Of a stretch of DNA of 64,000 bases, positions 17,311-25,999 are shown in pieces (the first letter of the stretch is position 1; each line of letters starts with the position of its first letter). Position numbers and translations under genes: made by a program. The stretch is from Siccirubricoccus sp. G192 (GTDB taxonomy: Bacteria; Pseudomonadota; Alphaproteobacteria; Acetobacterales; Acetobacteraceae): positions 4,366,501 to 4,430,500 of the forward strand of contig NZ_JAHREN010000001.1 in the NCBI RefSeq assembly GCF_019084075.1, given 5' to 3'. The notes below the pieces were generated by a model. The model searched no databases. It was not told the origin of the DNA and was given only the letters and a program-made list of their open reading frames with translations.

Positions 17311-17535
17311 TCATGCTCCGGGGGGCCGCTTCGGGCTCGGCAGGGCGGCGACCAGCTCAGCCAGGATGCGGCGCATCGCCGCTTCCTCCACGCCCATCAG
17401 CACCGCATCCTCGAAGGCGTCGCGCAGCACCTGCGCGGCCTCGCGGTGGTTCTCGGCCAGGACCTTCAGCTTTTCCCGGCAGGAGACCGGGCTGCCATCC
17501 GTCCCCGGCCAGAGGGCGGGAGGGTCCAGCATCAT
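17311..17535 (-). CDS. Small protein coupled to mlaD, unknown function
   Basis: The 74-residue product is helical and soluble (LKVLAENHREAAQVLRDAFEDAVLMGVEEAAMRRILAELV is one continuous amphipathic stretch, about 23-62). Its ATG overlaps the mlaD stop (ATGATG at 17535-17530), so it is translationally coupled to MlaD. That coupling and the coherent helix pattern support a real gene. It could be a small partner of the lipid-transport system, but this is inference from position only. Confidence 0.6.
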   Translation of the reverse strand: MMLDPPALWPGTDGSPVSCREKLKVLAENHREAAQVLRDAFEDAVLMGVEEAAMRRILAELVAALPSPKRPPGA

Positions 17536-18068
17536 CGCACCGCGGCCGGTGCGCCGGCCCCCTGGTTGCTGCCCGGCTGGCCCTGCCCTCCCTGGCCCTG
17601 GTTCGGTTGCGTGTTCATCTGCGTGACCGAGAAGATGAACCGGCCGAGCAGCGATTCAAGGCTGACCGAGCCCTGGGTCTCGGTGATCTGCCCGCCATCG
17701 GCCAGGAACCGTTCGGACCCACCCGGCACCAGCGAGACGTATTTGCCGCCCAGCAGCCCCTCGCTGGTGATCTCGGCCGAGGTGTCGGTCGGCAGCTTCA
17801 GGCTGCGGTCGACGCGCAGGGTCAATTGCGCGGCGAAGATCTCCGGGACGATCCGGCTGCTGGTAACGGTGCCGACCTTGACCCCGGCGATCCGCACATC
17901 GGCGCCGTTGGAGAGGCCGTCGATCCGGTCGAAATTGGCGCGCAGCAGGATGCCGTCCGCATTCACCGCGCCGTGGCCGCTATGCAGGATGGCATAGGCC
18001 AGGAAGCCCGCGGCCACGGCCAGGATGACCGCGCCCGTCGCCACCTCCATCAGGCTGCGCCCCTTCAC
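17532..18068 (-). CDS. mlaD: MlaD-type MCE-domain protein of the phospholipid transport system
   Basis: MlaD is the membrane-anchored periplasmic hexameric ring of the Mla pathway, which moves phospholipids between the two membranes. The 178-residue protein has a short cytoplasmic start, one membrane helix (about 7-28), then the MCE domain with DRIDGLSNGADVRIAGVKVG and SEGLLGGKYVSLVPGG. The C-terminus is a Gln/Gly-rich tail. Partners MlaE, MlaF and MlaC are not in the window. It is transcribed after the NDUFA12-like gene, an arrangement seen in related alphaproteobacteria. Confidence 0.92.
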   Translation of the reverse strand: MKGRSLMEVATGAVILAVAAGFLAYAILHSGHGAVNADGILLRANFDRIDGLSNGADVRIAGVKVGTVTSSRIVPEIFAAQLTLRVDRSLKLPTDTSAEITSEGLLGGKYVSLVPGGSERFLADGGQITETQGSVSLESLLGRFIFSVTQMNTQPNQGQGGQGQPGSNQGAGAPAAVR

Positions 18069-18107
18069 GCCGTCAGGCTCCGCGACCCGTGCTCAGGAAC
18101 CGGGACG

Positions 18108-18464
18108 TCACGAGCCAGGGGTCCAGGCCTCGTAATCGCCGCCGGTCACGCGCCTGGTGCCGCCGACATAGTCATGCCCCAGCGGCCGGTATGAATCCGC
18201 CGTGCCGGTCAGGTTCGGCAGGTGCTCCTGCTGCCAGGGGTAGCGCTTCCCCTCCGGCAGTGGCGCGGCTGTCGTGTGGTGCAGCCAGGCATGCCATTCC
18301 GGCGGCACGGCGGTGGGGTCCGCGGCGCCGGCATAGACCACCCAGCGGCGCGGCCGGTCGTAGATCGGCTGGTTGCGCCGGCTTTCGAAATAGACATTGC
18401 CGAACCGGTCGGTGCCGGCCTTGCGGCCACTGAGGCCCGAGGTGAGGCGAAACAGGAAGGACAT
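18108..18464 (-). CDS. NDUFA12-family NADH:ubiquinone oxidoreductase subunit
   Basis: The 118-residue protein matches the 17.2-kDa accessory subunit of complex I shared by alphaproteobacteria and mitochondria. GTDRFGNVYFE, RRWVVYAG, PPEWHAWLHHTTAAPLPE and WQQEHLPNLTGTADSYRP are the characteristic segments. It is a peripheral, cytoplasmic-side protein of the enzyme. The start at 18464 has a GGAG about 13 bases ahead, a slightly long spacing. It heads the mlaD cluster. The divergent 199-base gap to the TSCPD gene holds the promoters. Confidence 0.93.
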   Translation of the reverse strand: MSFLFRLTSGLSGRKAGTDRFGNVYFESRRNQPIYDRPRRWVVYAGAADPTAVPPEWHAWLHHTTAAPLPEGKRYPWQQEHLPNLTGTADSYRPLGHDYVGGTRRVTGGDYEAWTPGS

Positions 18465-18663
18465 GGGGGCGGAAACGCTCCTTCGGGACCGCCGATCCGG
18501 CGGGCTGCCGGCCTGGCCGGGCGGCGGCGGACCATCGCACAGGCCCGCCTTTGGCGCAAAGAGGACGGTGGCGGAGTGATATCCACAGGATGTTGCGTCC
18601 CTGGCCCTCCCAGACCACCAAATACGGCTTCCCCCGGCCGGGAGGGGACCGTAGCATCCCCCC

Positions 18664-20193
18664 ATGGCACCGATCCAAGGCACCTTGTGGGAAGGGGTTC
18701 CGCTGCGCCGTACGCGCGCCGGCGCCGATCCCGACGCCCTGCCCCGTCCTGTCGCCCTGCCGCTCGGCTGGGAGGAGGAAGCCGCCGCCGCGCTGGCGGC
18801 GCTGGTCCCTGGCCAGGGACCAGCCGCCCTGCCCCGCGCCGCCGAGTCCTGGATCCAGCGCGCGCTCCGCGCCGGCCAGCGCGCCGGGGTGCTGGACGCG
18901 GCCGGCGCCGCCGATCTGGCGGAGGCGCTGCGCGCCCTGCTGCTGACCCGGCGCGGCGCCCCGGGCGCCGAGGTCTGGCGCAACGACGCGAAGGCCGAGT
19001 CCCGCTTCGTCCTGAACCTGCCCGCCTTCCTGGAGCCCGAGGGCGGTTTCGACCTGGAAGCCTATGCCGAGGCCTGCGGCACCGGCATCCGGCTACTGGA
19101 CTGCTTGGCCGGCGCGAAGTCACCGCGGCTGCGGCTTGGCTTCGCCGACCTGGCGGGGCTGCTGGCCGGCCTTGGCCTAGCCTATGACAGCCCCGGCGGC
19201 CGCGCCACCGGCGCCGCCATCGCGGCGCTGACCCTTGGCGCGGCGGAGGCCGAATCGGGCCGGATCGCCGCGCGACTCGGCGCCCGTGAACCCGTGGCGC
19301 TGTTCTGGCCGGCGCCGCCCGCGGAAACCCCGGTGCCCGGCCTCGCCGCCGCCGCCCGCGCCGCACTGGATGCCGCCGCCGCCGCCCCGGGCCTCCGCCA
19401 TGCCGCGCTGCTGGCCCTGGCCATGCCGGATGCCGCCGAGGCGCTGCTCGGCGCCGAGACCGGCGGCATCGCCCCCGCCGCCAGCGCCACCCGGGCACTG
19501 ACCACCGACTCCGGCGGCATCGCCGAGGTGCCGAGTCGCGCCGCGCTGCGTGCCGGCCAGGCCTTCCCCGGCCGCATCGCCGAATTGCTGGCCCCGGTGC
19601 CCGAACCGGCGCGGCAGGCGATGTGCGGCGCGGTCATGGCCTTCCTGCATGCCGCCCCGCCCGCGCCGCTCGCCCTGGCCGGCCCGGCGCAGCCGGCGCC
19701 GCGGCCGGTGCCGATGCGCCGCCATGCCGGCACCACCCTGCATGTCTCGGTCGGCGGGCATCGCGCCGCGCTCCGCACCGCCGAGGATGCCGAGGGCCGG
19801 TTGCTGGAGATCGCCTTCAGCCTCTCCAAGGAGGGTGCCGCCTATCGCAGCCTGATGGACGGCTTCGCCCAGGCCGTCTCGCTCGGCCTGCAACGGGGCG
19901 TGCCGCTGGCCGATTACGTGGAGGCCTTCGCCTATACCCGCTTCGGCCCGGCCGGCGCGGTGGAGGGCGACCCGGCCATCCCGCGCGCCACCTCGGTGCT
20001 GGACTGGGCCTTCCGGCGGCTGGCGCTAGACTATCTCGGCCGCCGCGACCTGCCGCAGCCCTCGGAGGAGGATTGCGCGCCGGATACGGTGGGCAGCGCG
20101 ATGCAGCAGGCGCCGCTGCTGCCGCTCGACCTGCCGGCGCTGCCGGTGGCCAGCCCGCGCGGAAGGCGGCGGTCCTTGCGGCTGGTCGGCTGA
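18664..20193 (+). CDS. TSCPD-domain protein derived from class II ribonucleotide reductase (NrdJ relative)
   Basis: This is a 509-residue protein. Residues about 114-195 (RFVLNLPAFLE, FDLEAYAEACGTG, LGFADLAGLLAGLGLAYDS, GRATGAAIAALT) resemble the region of B12-dependent NrdJ after its active-site cysteine. The C-terminal part (LLEIAFSLSKEGAAYRSLM, FAQAVSLGLQRGVPLADYVE, FTRFGPAG-like YTRFGPAGAVEG, ATSVLDWAFRRLA) closely resembles the NrdJ TSCPD-associated domain. The NrdJ N-terminal catalytic region and cobalamin segments are absent and full NrdJ is about twice as long, so it is unlikely to reduce ribonucleotides. Role unknown; it may bind or regulate the true reductase. Confidence 0.8.
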   Translation: MAPIQGTLWEGVPLRRTRAGADPDALPRPVALPLGWEEEAAAALAALVPGQGPAALPRAAESWIQRALRAGQRAGVLDAAGAADLAEALRALLLTRRGAPGAEVWRNDAKAESRFVLNLPAFLEPEGGFDLEAYAEACGTGIRLLDCLAGAKSPRLRLGFADLAGLLAGLGLAYDSPGGRATGAAIAALTLGAAEAESGRIAARLGAREPVALFWPAPPAETPVPGLAAAARAALDAAAAAPGLRHAALLALAMPDAAEALLGAETGGIAPAASATRALTTDSGGIAEVPSRAALRAGQAFPGRIAELLAPVPEPARQAMCGAVMAFLHAAPPAPLALAGPAQPAPRPVPMRRHAGTTLHVSVGGHRAALRTAEDAEGRLLEIAFSLSKEGAAYRSLMDGFAQAVSLGLQRGVPLADYVEAFAYTRFGPAGAVEGDPAIPRATSVLDWAFRRLALDYLGRRDLPQPSEEDCAPDTVGSAMQQAPLLPLDLPALPVASPRGRRRSLRLVG

Positions 20194-20209
20194 CACAGGG
20201 AGACAGGGC

Positions 20210-20683
20210 ATGGCTGGACGCATTGAGGCACGGCTCCAGGAACTCGGCATCACCCTGCCGAGCCCGGCGGCGCCGATCGCCAACTACATCCCGTTCAACG
20301 TCACCGGGAACCTAGTGGTGATCTCCGGCCAGATCCCCTTGCAGGACGGGAAGATTGCCTTCACCGGCAAGCTCGGCGCCGGGGTCTCGATCGAGCAGGG
20401 GCGGGCGGCGGCGCGGCTCTGCTTCATCAACCTGGTGGCGCAGTTGCGGGCGGCGGCCGGCGATCTCGACCGGGTGCGGCGGGTGGTGCGGCTCGGCGGC
20501 TTCATCGCGGCGCCGGGCGAGTTCACCCAGCATGCGCAGGTGATGAACGGCGCCTCCGACCTCGCGGTGGAATTGTTCGGCGAGGCCGGGCGGCATGCCC
20601 GCAGCACCATCGGCGTCCCCTCCCTGCCCGGCGATGCGGCGGTCGAGGTGGAGGGGATGTTCGAGGTTGCCTCTCGTCCCTGA
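20210..20683 (+). CDS. RidA/YjgF-family protein
   Basis: RidA-type proteins hydrolyse reactive enamine/imine intermediates from PLP enzymes. This 157-residue member belongs to the longer subgroup with MAGRIEARLQELGITLPSPAAP at the front, then NLVVISGQIPLQDGK, GAGVSIEQGRAAARLCFINLVAQL and ARSTIGVPSLPGDAAVEVE. The catalytic Arg of classic RidA (in the RxTVGV motif) corresponds to ARSTIGV here, with Arg retained just before. It has a strong GGGAGA site and follows the TSCPD gene by 16 bases, a likely operon. Confidence 0.9.
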   Translation: MAGRIEARLQELGITLPSPAAPIANYIPFNVTGNLVVISGQIPLQDGKIAFTGKLGAGVSIEQGRAAARLCFINLVAQLRAAAGDLDRVRRVVRLGGFIAAPGEFTQHAQVMNGASDLAVELFGEAGRHARSTIGVPSLPGDAAVEVEGMFEVASRP

Positions 20684-20732
20684 GCGGCGCGCTCGTGGTA
20701 GTCTGTTGCTTCCGCAGCGGAGATCGCTGGCG

Positions 20733-21255
20733 ATGGGCGAGTCGAAGCAGGACCGGGGCGGATCGTGGTGGGCCACCCTGCCGGGCATCCTCACCGGCGT
20801 TGCGGCGGTGCTTACCGCGCTGGGTGGCTTGGTCGCGGCCGTGAGCCCCTATCTGGACAAGGTCCTCGCCTCCCCCCGACCGGCCGGCAAGACCAAGCCA
20901 GGAGACGGAACCGGGCAGGACGCCGGCAGTGCGCCCCGCCTCGCCAGCCCCGCAGCGCGTGGACGATGTCTTGGTCGGCAATATCGAGGTCCGGCGGAGT
21001 TCCGGCCAGGGACTAGCCACCCTGGAACTCTACTACCGCGTGTCGACCGGCCCCGATTTTTCGCCTCACGATCCCTCGCGCTTCGTGAAGCTCGTGTCGG
21101 GCCGTCAGACCATCGCGCCCTCATGGGCACCACCGGCGATCAATGTTCCGCCCCGGAGCCATCAGGACATCATGGTGCGCTTCAATCTGCCTGCACCGCC
21201 GCCCCTGGTATTCCGGTTCGGGGAGGAGCAGCCGGTCGACATATCGGTGCAATGA
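20733..21255 (+). CDS. Membrane-anchored protein sharing a domain with its neighbour (frameshifted)
   Basis: The first part (from ATG 20733) has a basic start and one hydrophobic helix (TLPGILTGVAAVLTALGGLV). The second, in another frame, holds a beta-rich domain: ATLELYYRVST, RFVKLVSGRQTIAPSWAPP, INVPPRSHQDIMVRFNLP. The frames join at six C (20872-20877); one base fewer yields a proline/arginine-rich linker leading smoothly into PAPQRVDDVLVGNIEVRR and a product of about 173 residues. The domain resembles that of the next gene. No family is recognised. The corrected reading is an inference. Confidence 0.6.
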
Positions 21256-21367
21256 CGCAAGAAAACCCGGCGGCGCGGCTCGCCACGGCTTGATGTGCTG
21301 CGAGGGCACAAGCCATTTCTCCCGATGCTATGGATGCTTGCGGACCTGCATTTGAGGAGTTGTCGGC

Positions 21368-21916
21368 ATGATGGAACAACGTGGGCCAAACGGACCGGGA
21401 CTGCCGCCCGATACTGGCGCGTTTCGCCCACGGCGCCGATTGATGGTCTGGAGCGCGGCCATGCTGGCGGGCCTTGGCAGCCTTTGGGCCGATCCCACGG
21501 CGGGCGGCTCCGCGCTTGCCCAGGGCGCGCGTGACGATGACACCGGGCCGCCCGCCGATGCGCCGCTCATGCGCCCGGGGCAGCGCATCCAGCGGGACCG
21601 CGGCTGGGTGGGGATCACGACCTTCAATCGCTCCTACGCCCCGCGGCAACAGGAATCCGTCTTCACCCTGCAGTTCACCTACCTGAACGAGCACTCACGG
21701 GAGACACCGCTGCGAGCACGGGATGTCGCGCGGCTGGTCACCGATGGCATACCCCGTGCCCCGGTCCAGTGGTTCCCGGACTACGCGAACATCCCGCCCG
21801 AAAGTGCGCAGGAATGCTCCCTCACATTCCGCGTGCGGGGGCGGCCAGGGGTAGTGCTTGTCCAGTTCGGCACGGGCGACGAGACCGCGCGCAGTTTCCT
21901 GCGCTGGCCCGACTGA
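21368..21916 (+). CDS. Exported protein with the same unknown domain as the upstream neighbour
   Basis: The 182-residue protein has a long N-region and a likely twin-arginine-like or Sec signal (RPRRRLMVWSAAMLAGLGSL). The mature domain contains SVFTLQFTYLNEH, VARLVTDGIPRAPVQWFPD, ANIPPESAQECSLTFRVRG and PGVVLVQFGTG, which line up in order with segments of the protein at 20733-21255. The pattern suggests an immunoglobulin-like beta sandwich. GAGGAG precedes the ATG by about 8 bases. Function unknown. The pair may interact in the envelope. Confidence 0.65.
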   Translation: MMEQRGPNGPGLPPDTGAFRPRRRLMVWSAAMLAGLGSLWADPTAGGSALAQGARDDDTGPPADAPLMRPGQRIQRDRGWVGITTFNRSYAPRQQESVFTLQFTYLNEHSRETPLRARDVARLVTDGIPRAPVQWFPDYANIPPESAQECSLTFRVRGRPGVVLVQFGTGDETARSFLRWPD

Positions 21917-21961
21917 AGCGGGGCCGCTTGCGCCGGCCCTGCCGCGTGCGATCTTAGGCCC

Positions 21962-23128
21962 ATGCCCGACGACTCTCCGGCGTTCTCGCTCTCCCTTCAC
22001 CCAGGCATCGCCGATGTCCCGGCGGCGGAATGGGATGCCTGCGCCGGCACCGACAACCCCTTCGTCTCCCATGCCTTCCTGGCGGCGCTGGAGGCCAGTG
22101 GCAGCGCCATCTCCCGCACCGGCTGGCTGCCGCAGCATGCGGTGCTGCGCGACGGCGCCGGCCAGGTGGTGGCCTGCGCGCCCTGTTACGGGAAAAGCCA
22201 CAGCCAGGGCGAATACGTCTTCGATTATGCCTGGGCCGATGCCTTCGAGCGTGCCGGCGGCCGCTACTACCCGAAGCTCCAGGTCTGCTCGCCCTTCAGC
22301 CCGGTGCCGGGGCCGCGGCTGCTGGTGCGGCCGGGCAGCGGCGTGCCCGTCACCGCATTGGCCCAGGGGCTGGTGCAGGGCTGCGAGGAGCTGGGCCTCT
22401 CCTCCGTCCACATCACCTTCTGCCAGGAGGCGGAGTGGCAGGCCCTGGGCAGGGCCGGCTGGCTGCAACGCCTCGGCCTGCAATTCCATTGGCACAACCA
22501 GGGCTACGCGGATTTCGAGGATTTCCTCGGCGCGCTGTCCTCGCGCAAGCGCAAGGCAATCCGGCGCGAGCGGCGGGATGCCGCGGCTTCCGGCTTCGTG
22601 CTGAAGACGCTGCGCGGCCGTGAGATCACGCCGAGATACTGGGCCGCCTTCCACCGCTTCTACCGCAGCACCACCGACAAGAAATGGGGCCGCAGCGCCT
22701 ATCTCACGCCGCGCTTCTGGCCGCTGATGGCGGAGGCGCTGGGCGACCGGGTGGTGCTGATGGTCGCCGAAAGGCATGGCGAGCCGGTGGCCGGCGCGCT
22801 GAACCTGCTCGGGCGCGACGCGCTGTACGGCCGCAACTGGGGCAGCATCGTGGATGCGCCCTTCCTGCATTTCGAGCTCTGCTACTACCGCGCCATCGAC
22901 TTCGCCATCGAGCACCGGCTGCCGCGGGTCGAGGCGGGGGCGCAGGGGGAGCACAAGATCCAGCGCGGCTACCTCCCCTGCCCCACCTATTCCGTGCACT
23001 GGATCGACCACCCCGGCCTCCGCCGCGCCGTGGGTGATTTCCTGGCGCGGGAGCGGCCGGCGATGCTGGAGGAGATCGCCGCGCTGGCCACCCTCTCGCC
23101 CTTCCGCCGGGATGGCGAGGCCGAATGA
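21962..23128 (+). CDS. FemAB-like GNAT N-acyltransferase (DUF482/PF04339 type)
   Basis: The 388-residue protein matches the family with two GNAT-like folds that resembles peptidoglycan-branching Fem enzymes. Diagnostic stretches are WDACAGTDNPFVSHAFLAALE, CYGKSHSQGEYVFDYAWADAFE, YYPKLQVCSPFSPVPGPRLL, YADFEDFLGALSSRKRKAIRRER, FYRSTTDKKWGRSAYLTP and GAQGEHKIQRGYLPCPTYSVHW. The substrate is unknown; family members are proposed to acylate amino acids or cell-wall intermediates using acyl-CoA or aminoacyl-tRNA. Its end overlaps the EamA permease gene by 17 bases. Confidence 0.9.
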   Translation: MPDDSPAFSLSLHPGIADVPAAEWDACAGTDNPFVSHAFLAALEASGSAISRTGWLPQHAVLRDGAGQVVACAPCYGKSHSQGEYVFDYAWADAFERAGGRYYPKLQVCSPFSPVPGPRLLVRPGSGVPVTALAQGLVQGCEELGLSSVHITFCQEAEWQALGRAGWLQRLGLQFHWHNQGYADFEDFLGALSSRKRKAIRRERRDAAASGFVLKTLRGREITPRYWAAFHRFYRSTTDKKWGRSAYLTPRFWPLMAEALGDRVVLMVAERHGEPVAGALNLLGRDALYGRNWGSIVDAPFLHFELCYYRAIDFAIEHRLPRVEAGAQGEHKIQRGYLPCPTYSVHWIDHPGLRRAVGDFLARERPAMLEEIAALATLSPFRRDGEAE

Positions 23129-24011
23129 CGCCGCGCCGGTGATCCTGGCCTATGCCCAGCTTGCCGGCGCCATGGCGCTGGTCGGCGCCAATGTCGGCGT
23201 CGCCAAGCTGCTGGCGGAAGCCCTGCCGATCCCGCTCATCGCCTGCCTGCGCTGCGCGCTGGCCTGCCTGGTGCTCTGGCCATTGGCGCGGGTCCTGGAT
23301 GGGCGGGTGCGGCCGGAACGCGCCACCTTGGGCAATCTGGCGCTGCAGGCGCTTTTCGGCACCGCGCTCTACAATGCAGGGCTGCTGGCGGGGCTGCGCC
23401 TGACCTCGGCGCTGGAGGGCGGCATGGTGCTGGCCAGCCTGCCCGCGGTGGTGGCGCTCGGCAGCGCGGTGTGGCTGCGGGAGCGGCTGCCGCTGCGGCA
23501 CTGGCTGGCGGCGGCGCTGGCGGCGGGCGGCATGGCGGCCATCACCCTGGCGCGCGGCGGCGCGGCCGGGGAGGGTTCGGCGCTCGGCAATGCGCTGGTC
23601 TTCGCCGCCGTCTGCGGCGAAGCCATTTATGTGCTGCTGGCCAAGCGCCTCGCCGGGCGCCTGCCGGTGGTGACGGCGAGCCTCTGGATGCAGACCTTCA
23701 GCGCCGCCATGCTGCTGCCCTTTGCGCTGCCGGGGATCGGCGCCATGGCCGCGCTGGCGGCGCCGGACCTGACCGGGCTGCTGGTCTTCCACAGCCTGAC
23801 GGCCAGCGTGCTCTGCCTGCTGCTGTGGTATGCCGGGCTGCGGCGCGTGCCAGCCGGCGTGGCGGGCTTGTTCACCGGCTTCCTGCCGGCCACCGCGGCG
23901 GTGGTGGCGGTGGCGGTGCTGGGGGAGAGCTTCTCGGTGGTGCATGGGATGGGTTTCGCGCTGATGGGCGGCAGCCTGCTGCTGGCGACCTGGCCGCGGC
24001 GGCGGGCGTGA
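23112..24011 (+). CDS. EamA/DMT-family membrane permease
   Basis: This is a 299-residue inner-membrane protein with about ten hydrophobic segments in two EamA repeats, the pattern of drug/metabolite exporters such as RhaT and YdcZ relatives. Typical pieces are LRLTSALEGGMVLASLPAVVALGSAVWLRERLPLRHW in the first repeat and RRVPAGVAGLFTGFLPATAAVVAVAVLGE in the second. The substrate cannot be predicted. The start at 23112 overlaps the acyltransferase gene and its stop overlaps the next start as GTGA, so three genes are coupled. Confidence 0.9.
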   Translation: MARPNDAAPVILAYAQLAGAMALVGANVGVAKLLAEALPIPLIACLRCALACLVLWPLARVLDGRVRPERATLGNLALQALFGTALYNAGLLAGLRLTSALEGGMVLASLPAVVALGSAVWLRERLPLRHWLAAALAAGGMAAITLARGGAAGEGSALGNALVFAAVCGEAIYVLLAKRLAGRLPVVTASLWMQTFSAAMLLPFALPGIGAMAALAAPDLTGLLVFHSLTASVLCLLLWYAGLRRVPAGVAGLFTGFLPATAAVVAVAVLGESFSVVHGMGFALMGGSLLLATWPRRRA

Positions 24012-25999
24012 GGGCCTGGTTCGCCTGCACGGGCGCGGAGTTGCTGGCGCGCGACCCGGAAGATACCGTCGGCCGGCTCTCCTCCGCCCAGGCGCAGCGC
24101 GGCTATGCCGGCACTTCCGAGCAGGAGGGTGCCTGGCGGGCGCAGATCGCCGCGCTGCGCGATACGATTCGGGCTTGCGATGGCATGGCCTGGACCATCG
24201 CGCTGGAATTCGATCTGCTGCGGCTGGAACGGCGCATCGACGCGGTGGTGCTGACCGATCGCGCGATCCTTTGCCTGGAATTCAAGACCGCCGACGCCTC
24301 GCCCGCTGCCCTGGCGGAGGCGGAGGACTACGCGCTCGACCTGCGCGACTTCCACGCCGGCAGCCGCCTGCACCCGATCCTGCCGGTGCTGGTCACGATG
24401 CAGGTGCCTGCCGCCCTGCCGCCGCAGCCGCCGCTGATCTGGGAAGGCGTGCTGCCGCCGGTCCGCTGCAACGGCGCGGGCCTGGGCGCGCTGGTGGCCT
24501 GGGCGCAGTGCCAGGCACCGCCGCCGCGCATGCCGCTGGACGGCGCCGCATGGTTGGCGGCACCCTATCGCCCGGTGCCGAGCATCGTCGAAGCCGCGAC
24601 CATGCTCTATGCCCGGAACGGCGTGGCGGAGATCGCCACCGCGCGCGCCGATGCGGCGAACCTCACCCGCACCGCCGCAGCGGTGACGCGCGCGGTGGAG
24701 GCGGCGCGGCGGGATGGCACCCGCAGCGTTGTCTTCGTTACCGGCATTCCCGGCGCCGGCAAGACCCTGTGTGGCCTGAACGCCGTCTTCGGGCCGGCGC
24801 GGCAGGAGGGCGCGGCCTTCCTCACCGGCAATGCGCCGCTCGTCACCGTGCTGCGTGCGGCGCTGGCGCGGGATGCGGTGGCGCGCGGTGAATGCGGCCG
24901 GCCGGAAGCGCAGCGCCGCGTCCGCGCCGCATTGCAGAATGTGCACCGCTTCCTGGAGGATTGCGCCACTGATCCCACGCGCCTGCCACCCGAACGCCTG
25001 ATCGTCTTCGACGAGGCGCAGCGCGCCTGGGATGCGGCGAAGGCCCGGCTCGGCACCCGGAACCGCCCCTCCCGCCTTACCATGAGCGAGCCCGCGCATA
25101 CGCTGGAGATCATGGGCCGCCGTCCCGGCTGGGCTGTGGTGGTGGCGCTGATCGGCAATGGCCAGGAGATCAATACCGGCGAAGCCGGACTGGCCGAATG
25201 GGGCCGCGTGATTGAGGCCAGCGCCGGCTGGCGTGCCCTTGCCGCGCCGAGCACGCTGGCGGCACCCGACCCGGCGCAGCGCCTCGCCACCGGTGCGCCG
25301 GCCTGGCTGGCACTCGATGCCGATCTCGACCTCACCGTGCCGATCCGCAGCGTGCGTGACAGCGCCGGCGCGGCCTGGGTGGATGCGCTGCTGGATGGCC
25401 GCATTGCCGAGGCGCTGGCCATCGCGCAGGCTACCCCCACCCTGCCCTTCCTGCTGACCCGCGACCTCGGCACGATGCGGGCCGCGCTGCGGCATCTGGC
25501 GCGCGGGCAACGCCGCGCCGGGCTGCTGCGCAGCGCCGGGGCGAAGCGGCTGCGTGCCGAGGGGCTTGGCGCCGAAGTGCAGGGCGAGGACATCGCCGAC
25601 TGGTTCCTCAACCGCTGGCCGGATGTCCGCGCCTCCGACGCGCTGGAGGTCTGCGCCACCGAATATGCCTGCCAGGGGCTTGAGCTGGACGTGGCCGGCC
25701 TCGCCTGGGGCGGGGATTTCCTGCCTGGTGCGGGCGGCTGGCAGGCGCGCCGCTTTGCCGGCACCGGTTGGCAGCGGGATACGAAGGAATTCGCTTTCGT
25801 CCGCAATACCTACCGCGTGCTGCTGACCCGGGCGCGCTACGAGACGGTGATCTACGTGCCGCAGGGCGATGCGGCGGACCGCACGCGGTTGCCCAGGGAA
25901 TTTGATGCCATCGCGGCGCATCTGCGGGCCTGCGGCCTGCGTGACCTGGCCGAGCCGGTGCCGCTGCTCCGGCGCGTGACGGCACCACTGCTGCTTTAG
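24008..25999 (+). CDS. DUF2075-type superfamily 1 helicase with N-terminal PD-(D/E)XK-like nuclease motif
   Basis: The product is 663 residues. An N-terminal segment RRIDAVVLTDRAILCLEFKT (about 75-94) has the spacing of a PD-(D/E)XK/NERD nuclease core (Asp78, Glu91, Lys93). The motor has Walker A GIPGAGKT (246-253), Walker B LIVFDEAQRAW (331-341), a late YACQGLELDVAGLAWGGDF and a motif VI-like RNTYRVLLTRAR near 605. Such proteins occur in defence and mobile contexts, but no specific role is established. The GTG start overlaps the permease stop. The nuclease reading is inference; the ATPase is clear. Confidence 0.82.
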   Translation: MRAWFACTGAELLARDPEDTVGRLSSAQAQRGYAGTSEQEGAWRAQIAALRDTIRACDGMAWTIALEFDLLRLERRIDAVVLTDRAILCLEFKTADASPAALAEAEDYALDLRDFHAGSRLHPILPVLVTMQVPAALPPQPPLIWEGVLPPVRCNGAGLGALVAWAQCQAPPPRMPLDGAAWLAAPYRPVPSIVEAATMLYARNGVAEIATARADAANLTRTAAAVTRAVEAARRDGTRSVVFVTGIPGAGKTLCGLNAVFGPARQEGAAFLTGNAPLVTVLRAALARDAVARGECGRPEAQRRVRAALQNVHRFLEDCATDPTRLPPERLIVFDEAQRAWDAAKARLGTRNRPSRLTMSEPAHTLEIMGRRPGWAVVVALIGNGQEINTGEAGLAEWGRVIEASAGWRALAAPSTLAAPDPAQRLATGAPAWLALDADLDLTVPIRSVRDSAGAAWVDALLDGRIAEALAIAQATPTLPFLLTRDLGTMRAALRHLARGQRRAGLLRSAGAKRLRAEGLGAEVQGEDIADWFLNRWPDVRASDALEVCATEYACQGLELDVAGLAWGGDFLPGAGGWQARRFAGTGWQRDTKEFAFVRNTYRVLLTRARYETVIYVPQGDAADRTRLPREFDAIAAHLRACGLRDLAEPVPLLRRVTAPLLL

